Translations under genes and position numbers: made by a program | Part shown: one piece after another, positions 34,546-43,661 of the stretch | How positions within the stretch are numbered: position 1 is the first letter of the stretch | Layout of the letters: each line of letters begins with the position of its first letter | Assembly (NCBI GenBank): GCA_934755305.1 | Contig: CAKVLD010000003.1 | Location: 62,001-126,000 of the forward strand | From: an uncultured Clostridium sp. | GTDB lineage: Bacteria; Bacillota; Clostridia; Clostridiales; Clostridiaceae | Direction: 5' to 3' | DNA: 64,000 bases | The notes under the pieces: model-generated | Databases searched by the model: none | What the model was told of the DNA's origin: nothing | What the model saw: only the letters and a program-made list of their open reading frames with translations

Positions 34546-36315
34546 TTATATTTTAAACCCTTCAATAAGTTCACTTAGTTTTTGAGATAGTTCTTCTTGA
34601 ATCCTAGCTGTTTCATTAACTTCACTTATACTATGACTTGTTTCAGATATTTCTTTTAATATTTCCTTAGAGCTTCTATCAGATTTAGCTGAATTTTTAG
34701 CCATAACCTTTATAGCTTCACTAATTCTACTTATAGCTTCAAATAATTTATTAGACATATCTTTAATTTCTTCTGAGATATTATTTATTTTTTCTGCATT
34801 TTTATAATAATACTCACCAGATTCTATGAATGAATTAAATTCATTTACTACATCTTTATTCATAAATTCAAGAACTTCACTACTATTAGTTGATAATTTA
34901 TCTAAAGCATCTTGAATCTTAGATACAGTATCCTCAATTAAAACAGTAGATTCTGAAGATTCTTCTGCAAGCTTTCTTACTTCTTCCGCAACAACAACAA
35001 ATCCCTTTCCTTGTTCCCCTGCTCTAGCTGCTTCTATAGCCGCATTTAAAGCAAGCATATTTGTTTGTTCTGCAATATTGGAAATATTATTTATATTCTT
35101 AGATACTTCCTTAACTACATCCGCTTCTTTTATAGCTTCTAATATTTTTTCTTCTTTACTTTCATATATACTTCGTGTATGTCCTAAGGCTAAATCAGTA
35201 TTTTCTTTTAACTGTGATGACCTTTTTTTGAAATCTAAAGAAATACCATTGCTATCTAAAGACTTTTCAGCTAATTTATTAACACTTACTGTTATTTCCT
35301 TCATATAATCTTGCACATTATCAGCTGATTGACTAGACTCACTCATATTTTCTACTATTTCTTCTGTAGATTCATTTATATTTTTTACTCTCTGATTAAC
35401 TTCACTTGTTAAAGTAGCTAATTCCTCTGTAGATGAAGTTAAATCTGTTATGCTTGATCTAATATTACTTATTAATTCTTTTACATTATTTTGAGCTAAA
35501 TTCAAATCTTTTGCTGTTTGCCCTAATTCTGTTTTATCTTCAACATTAATATCTTCTGAAAAATCATAACTAGATAACCTCTTTGCTAATAATCTAATTT
35601 TATTAATTGGTTTAAGTAATTTACTTGAGGTTTTTACTGCTACAATTATTGATATAACTGATAATATTATTGTAGCTATTATTATATTTATAGTTGTTTC
35701 CCTCTCTTTAGCAATTAGATTTTCTGTTTTTTCTTCTACTAATTTATCAATATCATCTACATAATTTCCTGTACTTACTATCCATCCATAAGGCTCAAAA
35801 AGCTCAGAATAAGCTCTCTTAGATGCTACTTCCTCTTCACCTGGTTTCATATAATAAAAATCTGTAAAGCCACCACCTTCTTCTTTTGCTACTTTTATAA
35901 TATTTTGAATTAACTTTACTCCTTTTTTATCTGTCTCATTTATCCTATTTTCTCCTTCTTTCTCTTGCAATATAGGATGAGCTATTAAATAGGCATCAAG
36001 ATCATCAATCCAAAAATATCCTTCTTTATTGTATCTTATATCCTTAACTAAGTTTTTGCATTCATCTTTCGCTTGCTCTTCTGTAATAACTCCACTAAGT
36101 TGTTTATTGTATACTGATTTCATTAATGACAATATATTTTCTACTTGATTTTTTATATTCTTATCATAATCTGCTCTTAACAATCTTTCATATTCTACTA
36201 TTGAATATTTATTGCTTCTATTTAAACCAATAATACATAAACCTCCTACAGTAAAAGATATTAATATTGCTAGTATGATATTTATCAAAATTATGCTACC
36301 TTTTAAACTTTTCAT
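34546..36315 (-). CDS. Methyl-accepting chemotaxis protein with extracellular Cache domain
   Basis: 589 aa. First membrane helix about 7-30, then an extracellular single-Cache sensor (about 35-200) with YNKEGYFWIDDLDAYLIAHP and YGWIVSTGNYVDDID. A second helix lies at about 206-228, a HAMP domain at about 230-285, and a long cytoplasmic signalling coiled coil with the hairpin tip AALNAAIEAARAGEQGKGF at about 425. This Cache type often binds small organic acids; the ligand is unknown. Upstream partner of cheV. If the organism lacks flagella, the receptor may feed twitching/pilus or regulatory output instead (inference). Confidence 0.92.
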   Translation of the reverse strand: MKSLKGSIILINIILAILISFTVGGLCIIGLNRSNKYSIVEYERLLRADYDKNIKNQVENILSLMKSVYNKQLSGVITEEQAKDECKNLVKDIRYNKEGYFWIDDLDAYLIAHPILQEKEGENRINETDKKGVKLIQNIIKVAKEEGGGFTDFYYMKPGEEEVASKRAYSELFEPYGWIVSTGNYVDDIDKLVEEKTENLIAKERETTINIIIATIILSVISIIVAVKTSSKLLKPINKIRLLAKRLSSYDFSEDINVEDKTELGQTAKDLNLAQNNVKELISNIRSSITDLTSSTEELATLTSEVNQRVKNINESTEEIVENMSESSQSADNVQDYMKEITVSVNKLAEKSLDSNGISLDFKKRSSQLKENTDLALGHTRSIYESKEEKILEAIKEADVVKEVSKNINNISNIAEQTNMLALNAAIEAARAGEQGKGFVVVAEEVRKLAEESSESTVLIEDTVSKIQDALDKLSTNSSEVLEFMNKDVVNEFNSFIESGEYYYKNAEKINNISEEIKDMSNKLFEAISRISEAIKVMAKNSAKSDRSSKEILKEISETSHSISEVNETARIQEELSQKLSELIEGFKI

Positions 36316-36426
36316 ACTCCCCCTCCATTCTCAAGTATATTTTATCATATATATTGAATATTTTAACTTTTTTTCATAATTAAGTATTGATTTATCTTTA
36401 ATTATTAGCTTTTATACTAAAAGTAC

Positions 36427-36471
36427 AAAAAGGTCATTTCAAGATAATTTATATTATTGAAACAACCTTTT
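36427..36471. terminator. Terminator of the flavodoxin/PPOX gene
   Basis: AAAAAGGT..TTTCAA (36427-36442) pairs with TTGAAA..ACCTTTT (36457-36471), interrupted by a CA/CA mismatch. U-runs on both strands. Confidence 0.72.
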
Positions 36472-36478
36472 ACTTATA

Positions 36479-37426
36479 CTAGATATTAATTAATATTTGT
36501 TTAGAATCAAGTCCTATCTTTTTAAAATCAGAATTTAAAAATTCATATTTATCTGCACTAACTTTCACTATGTTTAAGTTTATGGGAAGATTAGCAAGGG
36601 CTTTTAATTGTACTCCCTTTAACTTCATAACCTCTTCATATTCATAAGTATCTCTATTAACAATTTCAGCCCTTCCTGTTACTTGTAATCCCATTAATTT
36701 ATCCATACCTGTATAACCATCAAAAATTCCTATAGAAACATTAGGATTTTGTAATATTCCTTTAAACTTTAATCCACCTTCTGTTATAAAATAAAACTTT
36801 TCATTAAAGTAAGCATATTCTATAGGTGTACATCTAATAAAATCTTGTACACCTGTAGCTAATGCACAAGTATTATGGCTCAAAATAAATCTTTTTATTT
36901 CTTCCATAAGTAATTTATCATCCATAGTTTTCATTGGCTTATTAACTACTTCAGTACACTTTTTTGCTAAATCATGTGCTTGCTCTGGTTTGAATTTTCC
37001 CATATCTATAAAAGGCATATTTACTTTTGTTAAAAATTTTTCTAAATCTTCTTTATCTTTATCTGTTAATTTATTTATTCTTAATTCTCCTTCAATAAAT
37101 CCTTTAAAATTAACATCTTTCTGAAAAGCAGTAGTTAGCTTTTCTGAATATTTATCCAAATCTTGCTTTGCTATTCCAACACCAATTATGGCTATTTTCT
37201 TTTTTAAAAGTTCCTCTCTATTATCTTTTATATATTTTTCTATTTTTTCTGCTGTGGTAAAACCATGAAAACCAAAAACAAAAACTATATTTTCATATAA
37301 ATTCACATTACTTGGATTATCATTAATATCTACTAATTTACTTGCTCCTAAAAGTAAAGAAAATATTTTTCCTACCTTTTTAGAAGTCCCATAATTAGTT
37401 TCATAGATAATTAAATTTTTTCTCAT
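36479..37426 (-). CDS. Flavodoxin domain fused to a pyridoxamine-5'-phosphate-oxidase-like flavoprotein
   Basis: 315 aa in two parts. Residues 1-165 are flavodoxin-like: MRKNLIIYETNYGTSKKVG has the T/S-rich phosphate loop for FMN and VFVFGFHGFTTAEK follows. Residues about 180-315 are a split-barrel PPOX-type FMN domain (NTCALATGVQDFIRCTPIEY, FITEGGLKFKGILQNPNVSI, LQVTGRAEIV). Likely a cytoplasmic electron-transfer or reductase protein; the physiological partner is unknown. It stands alone between the chemoreceptor and the shikimate cluster, with terminators on both sides. Confidence 0.8.
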   Translation of the reverse strand: MRKNLIIYETNYGTSKKVGKIFSLLLGASKLVDINDNPSNVNLYENIVFVFGFHGFTTAEKIEKYIKDNREELLKKKIAIIGVGIAKQDLDKYSEKLTTAFQKDVNFKGFIEGELRINKLTDKDKEDLEKFLTKVNMPFIDMGKFKPEQAHDLAKKCTEVVNKPMKTMDDKLLMEEIKRFILSHNTCALATGVQDFIRCTPIEYAYFNEKFYFITEGGLKFKGILQNPNVSIGIFDGYTGMDKLMGLQVTGRAEIVNRDTYEYEEVMKLKGVQLKALANLPINLNIVKVSADKYEFLNSDFKKIGLDSKQILINI

Positions 37427-37568
37427 ATAAATCCTACCTCCTTAACCCTTCTTTATATAATTATTTTTCAAATTTTCTTCTATCACAAAATATTTTATTA
37501 AAATTGCTCATTACTCAATTAACCGTATAAACCTTACACTTCTCTTTCTTACTTTTATTGCAAAAAAA

Positions 37569-37594
37569 TATCGTTAGCTTTTTTGCTAACGATA
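37569..37594 (-). terminator. Terminator of the shikimate-type operon
   Basis: TATCGTTAGC (37569-37578) and GCTAACGATA (37585-37594), a perfect 10-bp stem with a T6 loop. The minus-strand U-run is the complement of the A7 at 37562-37568. Confidence 0.92.
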
Positions 37595-37602
37595 ATTTTT
37601 TA

Positions 37603-39597
37603 TTAATTAAAAGCACCTATTTTTTCTAATGTAGTTACTATATTTCTTCCTTCTTTTATTCCATCGATTATTCTTCTAGCTCTAACACTATCACCAATAT
37701 TAATTATTTCTACATCTGTTCCTAAGAAATATTCTTGTAATTCACCTAATATCGGAGCATAATTTCTCATACCTAAACATACAAATCCGTAATCAAATTC
37801 TAATTCTTCTTGTACTGCATCTTTTTCAACTACAAAACTATTTTCTTTAACTTCAAGTAATGATGTACTAGTTAATACATTTACGTTATTTTCTTTTACC
37901 ATAGATAACATACCAATCTTTGTTACTATATCTAAGTCACGTCCAAGCATTGGTAATCTTTCTACTATAGAAACTTCAGCACCTCTTGTAGCGAATAGTT
38001 CTACTACATCTAGTCCTACAGCTCCTCCTCCAATAACTGCTACCTTTTTACCTTCAAAATCAAATCTATTAACATCTTTCATTAATCCAAAAATAGAATT
38101 TACTTTTCCGTTTTCTTTATCAATGTTTTCAAGTAAACCTTTGATAGGTGGTAATAAAGGAGTTGATCCTGTAGCATTAACTATTACATCTGGTTTTAAA
38201 TTTGCAACTACTTCAGTATTAGCTTTAGTATTAGTAAATACTATTAAGTTCTTTAATTTATTGGCTCTATCTATTAAATAATCCGGAAAATCATTTATTC
38301 TATCCTTTTCTGGTAACTTAGCTATTTCTCTAGCTAATCCTCCTAAATAAGGCCTTTCTTCTAATAAGAAAGTTGTGCATCCTACTTCTGCTGCTGTACA
38401 TGCTGCTTCAAGTCCTGCTGTACCTCCACCAATAACTACAACATTAATTGCCTTCTTTACTTTTTTATTCTTGTAAGAATCTTCATATATAACATCAGGA
38501 TTAATAGTACATCTAATTCCTCTATTTTTTGCTATTCTATTATCTGCACATCCTATATTACATGATATACATTTTCTTAAGGTTTCTTCTTTACCAGCCA
38601 TTACCTTATTAACCCAATTAGGTTCTGCAATAAGACCTCTTCCCATACCTATAATATCTGCTTTTTCTAATCCTAATATTTCATCAGCAATTTTAGGACT
38701 TCTGATATTCCCCGTAGTTATAGTTGGTTTATTAAATTTCTTTTTAACAGCTTCAGCCATATAAGCTCTCCATCCATCTTCTAAATGCATAGCATCTATT
38801 TGGAATTGAATACTATCATTTAAGGCTGAAGAAACATTAAATATATCAACCTCTTCATTTAAATATTCTAAAGTTTTTAAAGTATCTTCTAAAGTATTTC
38901 CGCCTTTTACAAATTCATCCGCACTTATTCTTAACATTATTGGAAAGAAAGGCCCAACTGCTTCCCTTACCTTATCTATTACTAATCTTGCAAATCTAGC
39001 TCTATTTTCTAAGCTTCCACCAAATTCATCTGTTCTATTATTATAAATTGGTGATAAGAACTGACATAATAAATATGAATGACCTCCATGAATTTCTACT
39101 GCATCAAATCCTGCCATTTGTGCTCTTCTAGCAGCTTGTGCATATTTTTCAGATATTTCAACAATTTCTTCTTTAGTTAAAGGTCTTGGAATAGCTCCAC
39201 CTGTCTTTGATGGTATATTTGACGCAGAAACTGGAGTAAGCCCACCTATTCTACTTGGTACCGCTGAAGCACCTGAATGATTTATCTGTATAGCAGCACA
39301 AGCCCCATGCTTATGAATTCTTTCTGTTAATTCATATAAAGCTGGAATAAATCTATCTTCCGTAAGTCTTATTTGAGTTGTCCCGTTAGACCCTAAAGGA
39401 AAATCCACACAAGCATTTTCTACGATAATTAACCCAACACCTCCCATAGCTCTTTGTTCATAGTACTGCATATGTTCTTCAGTGAAATCTCCACCTTCTC
39501 CACCAAAGTTAGTTCCCATTGGTGTCATTGCTATTCTATTTTTCATTGTCATGCTTCTTACTGTTAACGGCGTAAATAAATTATTATACTTTTTCAT
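37603..39597 (-). CDS. Old-yellow-enzyme-type NADH:flavin oxidoreductase (enoate/dienoyl-CoA-reductase-like)
   Basis: 664 aa, full length for the two-part family. The N-terminal FMN TIM barrel (about 1-340) holds HGGHSYLLCQFLSPIYN and the DEFGGSLENRARF signature. A 4Fe-4S motif follows: CISCNIGC with a fourth Cys in GIRCTINP. The C-terminal FAD/NAD(P) domain has VVIGGGTAGLEAA and VAVIGGGAVGLDV. Such enzymes reduce activated C=C bonds of enoates, dienoyl-CoAs or bile-acid intermediates. Last gene of a cluster with aroD, a shikimate dehydrogenase and an MFS carrier, so a hydroaromatic C=C substrate is a reasonable guess (inference). Confidence 0.88.
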   Translation of the reverse strand: MKKYNNLFTPLTVRSMTMKNRIAMTPMGTNFGGEGGDFTEEHMQYYEQRAMGGVGLIIVENACVDFPLGSNGTTQIRLTEDRFIPALYELTERIHKHGACAAIQINHSGASAVPSRIGGLTPVSASNIPSKTGGAIPRPLTKEEIVEISEKYAQAARRAQMAGFDAVEIHGGHSYLLCQFLSPIYNNRTDEFGGSLENRARFARLVIDKVREAVGPFFPIMLRISADEFVKGGNTLEDTLKTLEYLNEEVDIFNVSSALNDSIQFQIDAMHLEDGWRAYMAEAVKKKFNKPTITTGNIRSPKIADEILGLEKADIIGMGRGLIAEPNWVNKVMAGKEETLRKCISCNIGCADNRIAKNRGIRCTINPDVIYEDSYKNKKVKKAINVVVIGGGTAGLEAACTAAEVGCTTFLLEERPYLGGLAREIAKLPEKDRINDFPDYLIDRANKLKNLIVFTNTKANTEVVANLKPDVIVNATGSTPLLPPIKGLLENIDKENGKVNSIFGLMKDVNRFDFEGKKVAVIGGGAVGLDVVELFATRGAEVSIVERLPMLGRDLDIVTKIGMLSMVKENNVNVLTSTSLLEVKENSFVVEKDAVQEELEFDYGFVCLGMRNYAPILGELQEYFLGTDVEIINIGDSVRARRIIDGIKEGRNIVTTLEKIGAFN

Positions 39598-39645
39598 TAT
39601 ATATTCTCCTTAAAACCTCATCTTAAGTTTTTTCAATCTCTATGA

Positions 39646-40854
39646 CTAAACATTAGCCTTTAATCTTTCTAACTTGTTATATCTTATATTAACTATTACA
39701 GCTAAAATTACACCTATAGCTGCTACTATCCCAGCTAATAATAATGTATACTCAGTCCCCATAGTTTTAGTTATAAATCCTGCAATAGCAGTTACGCTAA
39801 ATGTAGCTATACTAGATGACATCATTACCATACTAGTAATTTTTCCTTTTGATACTGGGAATAAATCTGACATAGTTGATACTGCAAGTTGTAATACTCC
39901 ACCAGCTGCACTAAATCCTACTAAGAATCCTCCAATTATTGATATTGTTTCATTCTTTAATATAAACATTGCTACTAAAGTAGCTACTGATATAGCTGGA
40001 TATATTATTAAGAATCTAGCTGGTTTGATTAATTTCTTAACTAATATAGCTGTCAAAACAACTGCACATATTGAACCCAAAGCATAATTAGATTGAATTT
40101 TTCCAGCTGCAGCTTCACTCATTTTTACAACATCTGTTCCAAAAGATTTATTAACGTTTAGGAATATTTGGAATGTTGCTGTTGATGTAAATCCTATTAT
40201 TATCAATGCAATCCCTTCTATTAAGAAGTTTGCTTTTACTTTTTCTTCTACAACATTATCTTCTGTCTTTTCTACCTTAGTTACTCCTTGAGGGAATGGT
40301 AACTTAAGCAATACTAATCCATTTATAAATAGAACTACTATACAGAATATAAATGAGTATCCAAAATACATATTATTTCCTACAAAGAAACCTATCATAA
40401 CCGGAAGTAAATATTGACCTCCTGATATAAATAACTTCGTTAATATACTTGCTAGTCCTGTTGATTCAGTTAATATCTCCATAGCTGCTGGAATACATCC
40501 TGAATCTAAGAAAGAGTTAGCAATCCCTGCAAGTAATGCAACCATGAAACCTACTTGAGCATTTGGTGCTACTAATATTCCTGCAAAGAATAAAATATAA
40601 ATAATCATTCCTGTTAATATAGTTGGTCTTCTACCAAATTTATCTGACATGTATCCGGATACAGGAAGGGCTATAAAACGCCCTATTCCAAGTGCTGAAA
40701 TTACATATAATATTGCTGCTGCATCTGTACTCCATAACTTTTGTAATGAATTGGTATTTTGTGATAGTATAGATGCTCCTATACCATGTATAAAATAATT
40801 TATATATATACAAAAAGCTGTTATATAAAGTATCTTTTTGTTATCATTTTTCAT
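39646..40854 (-). CDS. MFS transporter of the shikimate-type cluster
   Basis: 402 aa with about twelve membrane helices. The MFS signature appears in the loop after helix 2 (GYMSDKFGRRPTILTG). The second half has a longer cytoplasmic loop near residue 200 (KVEKTEDNVVEEKVKANF). Probably a sugar-acid or hydroaromatic-acid importer, judged by its place between the shikimate dehydrogenase and the OYE reductase (27 and 48 bp gaps). Comparable to E. coli ydiN, which lies beside ydiB and aroD (known arrangement). Substrate not provable here. Confidence 0.85.
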   Translation of the reverse strand: MKNDNKKILYITAFCIYINYFIHGIGASILSQNTNSLQKLWSTDAAAILYVISALGIGRFIALPVSGYMSDKFGRRPTILTGMIIYILFFAGILVAPNAQVGFMVALLAGIANSFLDSGCIPAAMEILTESTGLASILTKLFISGGQYLLPVMIGFFVGNNMYFGYSFIFCIVVLFINGLVLLKLPFPQGVTKVEKTEDNVVEEKVKANFLIEGIALIIIGFTSTATFQIFLNVNKSFGTDVVKMSEAAAGKIQSNYALGSICAVVLTAILVKKLIKPARFLIIYPAISVATLVAMFILKNETISIIGGFLVGFSAAGGVLQLAVSTMSDLFPVSKGKITSMVMMSSSIATFSVTAIAGFITKTMGTEYTLLLAGIVAAIGVILAVIVNIRYNKLERLKANV

Positions 40855-40881
40855 TAGTAAAACTCTCCTATAATTAAAATA

Positions 40882-41751
40882 TTATTTAATATCTAAAATT
40901 TCTTTCATGTATTCTATAGGCATTTCTTCACCTGTCCACATCTTAAAAGCAGCTGCTCCTTGGAATAACATCATTCCTAAACCATTTATAGTCTTACATC
41001 CAACTTCTCTTGCCATCTTTAATAATGCAGTTTCTCTTGGTGCATATACTACATCTGATACATAAAGATCTGGTCTTAAGAAAGATGCATCTGGAATATA
41101 AGTTTGTCCTTCTAATGGCTTCATTCCCATTCCTGTTGCATTAGTGAATAAATAACTATCTGAAATTTCTTCCTTTAATTTATCTAAATCCTCTAAATCA
41201 TATAATGAAGCTTTACAACCTGTATTTTCATTAATTTGTCTTACTGTTTCTTCTGCACGAGCAAAGAAAGCATCTTTTCTATTAAAGATAGATATTTCTG
41301 CTACTCCATCTAAAGCTGCTTGAATTTGTATAGCCGTGGCAGCTCCACCAGCTCCAACTATAGTCATTTTTTTACCTATTACATCTATTCCTGCATCTTT
41401 TAAAGAAGTCATATATCCTATCCCATCTGTAATATGTCCTGTTAGTACTCCATTATCATTTACTACTGTATTTACTGCACCACACATTCTTGCTGCCGGT
41501 GATAAATTATCTAAATATTTATGAATTACTGTTTTATTAGGCATAGATACATTGCATCCTCTAACTTTCATAGCTCTAAGACCTTTTACTGTATCTTCCA
41601 ATTCTTCATTTCCTACTTCAAAAGCTAAATAAGCATAATCTAATCCTAATTTTGCAAAGGCCTCATTATGCATCTTTGGAGAGCTTGAGTGTCTAATTGG
41701 TGTTGCTATTAATCCTATAAGTTCTGTATGTCCTGATATTCTTTCTGCCAT
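40882..41751 (-). CDS. Shikimate/quinate dehydrogenase (AroE/YdiB family)
   Basis: 289 aa. The substrate domain has RHSSSPKMHNEAF (Ser residues that hold the carboxylate) and VSMPNKTVI with the catalytic Lys. AVNTVVND and HITDGIGYM (catalytic Asp) follow. The NAD(P) domain has the glycine loop TIVGAGGAATAI. The C-terminal FQGAAAFKMWTG carries the conserved Gln. It oxidises or reduces shikimate or quinate. A genetic setting beside a transporter and a LysR gene, with no other chorismate genes, favours a catabolic YdiB-like role rather than biosynthetic AroE (inference). Confidence 0.9.
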   Translation of the reverse strand: MAERISGHTELIGLIATPIRHSSSPKMHNEAFAKLGLDYAYLAFEVGNEELEDTVKGLRAMKVRGCNVSMPNKTVIHKYLDNLSPAARMCGAVNTVVNDNGVLTGHITDGIGYMTSLKDAGIDVIGKKMTIVGAGGAATAIQIQAALDGVAEISIFNRKDAFFARAEETVRQINENTGCKASLYDLEDLDKLKEEISDSYLFTNATGMGMKPLEGQTYIPDASFLRPDLYVSDVVYAPRETALLKMAREVGCKTINGLGMMLFQGAAAFKMWTGEEMPIEYMKEILDIK

Positions 41752-41798
41752 CTTTACTTTCTCCTTATACTAAAACGTTTAGATATTCTATCTTATTA

Positions 41799-42563
41799 TT
41801 ATTTACTTTCATGCATTAATTTTAATACATTATTTAATTCTTTTACTGATACTTGTCCTGGTGCTGAGGCTACCTTTGCTGCTCCAAAAGTTAAAGCTGA
41901 ACCAAAAGTTTCTCCTGCTATACGGCTAATTACACCAAGTCCAGCCATTGACATTGTTATTATAGGTCTGTCTGCATATTTAGTTACCATTTCATCTGTA
42001 GCACATAATAAAGTTAAAACATCACTAGTTGTTTGTGGCATAACTGCTATCTTAGGTAAATCTGCTCCAAGTTCTTGCATCTTACAAAGACGCTTAACTA
42101 TTTCTTCTTTAGCTGGTGTTTTATCAAAATCATGATTTGACATCACTACTTTAACTTCATTTTCATGAGCAAAATTAACTATTTCACTTACCTCTCTATC
42201 TCCTGTAAATAATTCCACATCTATTAAATCAGCCATACCTGTTCTTGATATTTCCTTATTTAACTCTATATAATATTCTGTAGATACTTCTCTTTCTCCA
42301 CCTTCCTTTTTACTTCTAAAAGTAACTAATATAGGTGTTTCCCCTAATACTTCTCTTAATTCTTTTAAGATTTCTTTACATTTTTCTATATTTTCAACAT
42401 TTTCATAATGATCTATACGCCATTCTACTAAATCTAATTTTATTTCTTTTAAATTTTTTGCTTCTTCTAAAATCTCCTCATTTGTCTTACCTACTAAAGG
42501 TACACATATTTTAGGGATTCCTTCTCCTAGTTTTAAATTTCTTACTTTAACTACATTCTTCAT
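41799..42563 (-). CDS. aroD: Type I 3-dehydroquinate dehydratase
   Basis: 254 aa, normal for the type I (Schiff-base) enzyme. Catalytic residues visible: Glu in LVEWRIDHYE, His in VVMSNHDFDKTP and the Schiff-base Lys in LPKIAVMP. It interconverts 3-dehydroquinate and 3-dehydroshikimate. First gene of the cluster; ATG at 42563 has GGAGG just upstream, with a small hairpin (42580-42601) directly before that site. The divergent LysR regulator is 200 bp away. Confidence 0.93.
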   Translation of the reverse strand: MKNVVKVRNLKLGEGIPKICVPLVGKTNEEILEEAKNLKEIKLDLVEWRIDHYENVENIEKCKEILKELREVLGETPILVTFRSKKEGGEREVSTEYYIELNKEISRTGMADLIDVELFTGDREVSEIVNFAHENEVKVVMSNHDFDKTPAKEEIVKRLCKMQELGADLPKIAVMPQTTSDVLTLLCATDEMVTKYADRPIITMSMAGLGVISRIAGETFGSALTFGAAKVASAPGQVSVKELNNVLKLMHESK

Positions 42564-42579
42564 TTTTTTATTCCTCCTG

Positions 42580-42601
42580 CAAAAGAATCACCATTCTTTT
42601 G
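42580..42601 (-). promoter_or_regulatory. Leader hairpin next to the aroD ribosome binding site
   Basis: CAAAAGAAT (42580-42588) and ATTCTTTTG (42593-42601) form a perfect 9-bp stem with a 4-nt loop, immediately upstream of the AGGAGG of aroD. No U-run follows. Confidence 0.5.
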
Positions 42602-42702
42602 ACTGTTATATTTTTCACATTCTATAGCAAAAATCCTTAATTTCCTACGCAATTTTATTATAATTGCATCAATTATTTAATACTAATACTTTTTTTTATC
42701 AT

Positions 42703-42736
42703 AATTGATAGATATATTTTATCAATTGTGATAAAA
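42703..42736. promoter_or_regulatory. Overlapping palindromes, probable LysR operator
   Basis: TTTTATCA-ATTG-TGATAAAA (42717-42736) is a perfect 20-bp palindrome. An overlapping AATTGATA-N9-TATCAATT (42703-42727) shares half of it. It lies 28-61 bp upstream of the regulator start, in the divergent promoter region, as is typical for autoregulated LysR genes. Confidence 0.65.
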
Positions 42737-42763
42737 TGTTAGAAATTAAGGAGGATTTCTTTT

Positions 42764-43654
42764 ATGACATTAAATCAATTATATTATTTTAAAACAATTG
42801 CTAATCTACAACATTTTAGATTGGCTGCCGAAAAGCTAAATATATCACAACCTAGCCTTAGCTATTCAATGTCGACTTTGGAAAAGGAATTAGGAACTAC
42901 CTTATTCGAAAAGAATGGTCGTAATATTTCGTTAACTAAATACGGAAAAGTATATTTAAAATACGTAGAAAAAGCTTTATCTATTTTAGAAGAAGGCACA
43001 GAAAAGGTAAGTAAATTAACTAATAGTACAACTGGTAACATTGATATTGCTTATGTGTTTCCTTTATCACCCAAATACATCCCAAAAGTTGTTCGAAACT
43101 TTCTTGATACAGAAACTAATAAAAATATCACTTTTACTTTTAAACAAGAACTTACAGGTGAAATCATTGAAGGATTAAAAACAGATAAATATGATGTAGG
43201 TTTCTGTTCCTTTGTAGAAGATGAGCCACAAATAGAATTCACTCAAATTCTCAACCAAGAATTAATAGTAATAGCTAACCCTAATCACCCAATTGCTAAA
43301 CTTAATTCTATAAATCTTGAAAAACTTAAAGATTATCCTATAGTAGCTTATTTTAAAGATTCAGGTTTAGGCAAATTAACCTCAAAGATATTTAAAGACC
43401 TAAATATATCTCCACAAATAATATTTGAAGGAGAGAACGAACTTTCTATTGCTGGATTAGTAGAACAAAACTTTGGAGTAGCTATTGTCGCTAAAACTTC
43501 TCAATTATCTTCTTTTAACTTAAAAGAAATTGAAATTAAAGATTTAAAGTATAGTAGATATATATATATGGCTCATAAAAAGAACCACTACCTCTCTCCT
43601 GCTGTTATAAAATTTATTAATTATATTAAAAATTTAAATTATTATAATAGATAA
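42764..43654 (+). CDS. LysR-family transcriptional regulator of the shikimate-type cluster
   Basis: 296 aa, standard LysR length. The N-terminal winged helix-turn-helix is clear (LNQLYYFKTIANLQHFRLAA, LNISQPSLSYSMSTLEKELG). The C-terminal effector domain (about 90-290) begins GNIDIAYVFPL and is of the periplasmic-binding fold. It faces away from aroD and has a strong palindrome in front, so it probably controls the aroD-to-OYE operon and itself in response to a pathway acid (inference). ATG at 42764 has AAGGAGG. Confidence 0.9.
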   Translation: MTLNQLYYFKTIANLQHFRLAAEKLNISQPSLSYSMSTLEKELGTTLFEKNGRNISLTKYGKVYLKYVEKALSILEEGTEKVSKLTNSTTGNIDIAYVFPLSPKYIPKVVRNFLDTETNKNITFTFKQELTGEIIEGLKTDKYDVGFCSFVEDEPQIEFTQILNQELIVIANPNHPIAKLNSINLEKLKDYPIVAYFKDSGLGKLTSKIFKDLNISPQIIFEGENELSIAGLVEQNFGVAIVAKTSQLSSFNLKEIEIKDLKYSRYIYMAHKKNHYLSPAVIKFINYIKNLNYYNR

Positions 43655-43661
43655 TCACAAG

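Noticed and set aside
39674..40087. 137-codon plus-strand frame over the MFS gene
   Set aside because: Antisense shadow of helices in a certain transporter gene; no ribosome site or independent promoter.
42564..42763. T-box or other known riboswitch in the aroD leader
   Set aside because: Only a single 9-bp hairpin is present; no T-box motif or multi-stem aptamer can be recognised.
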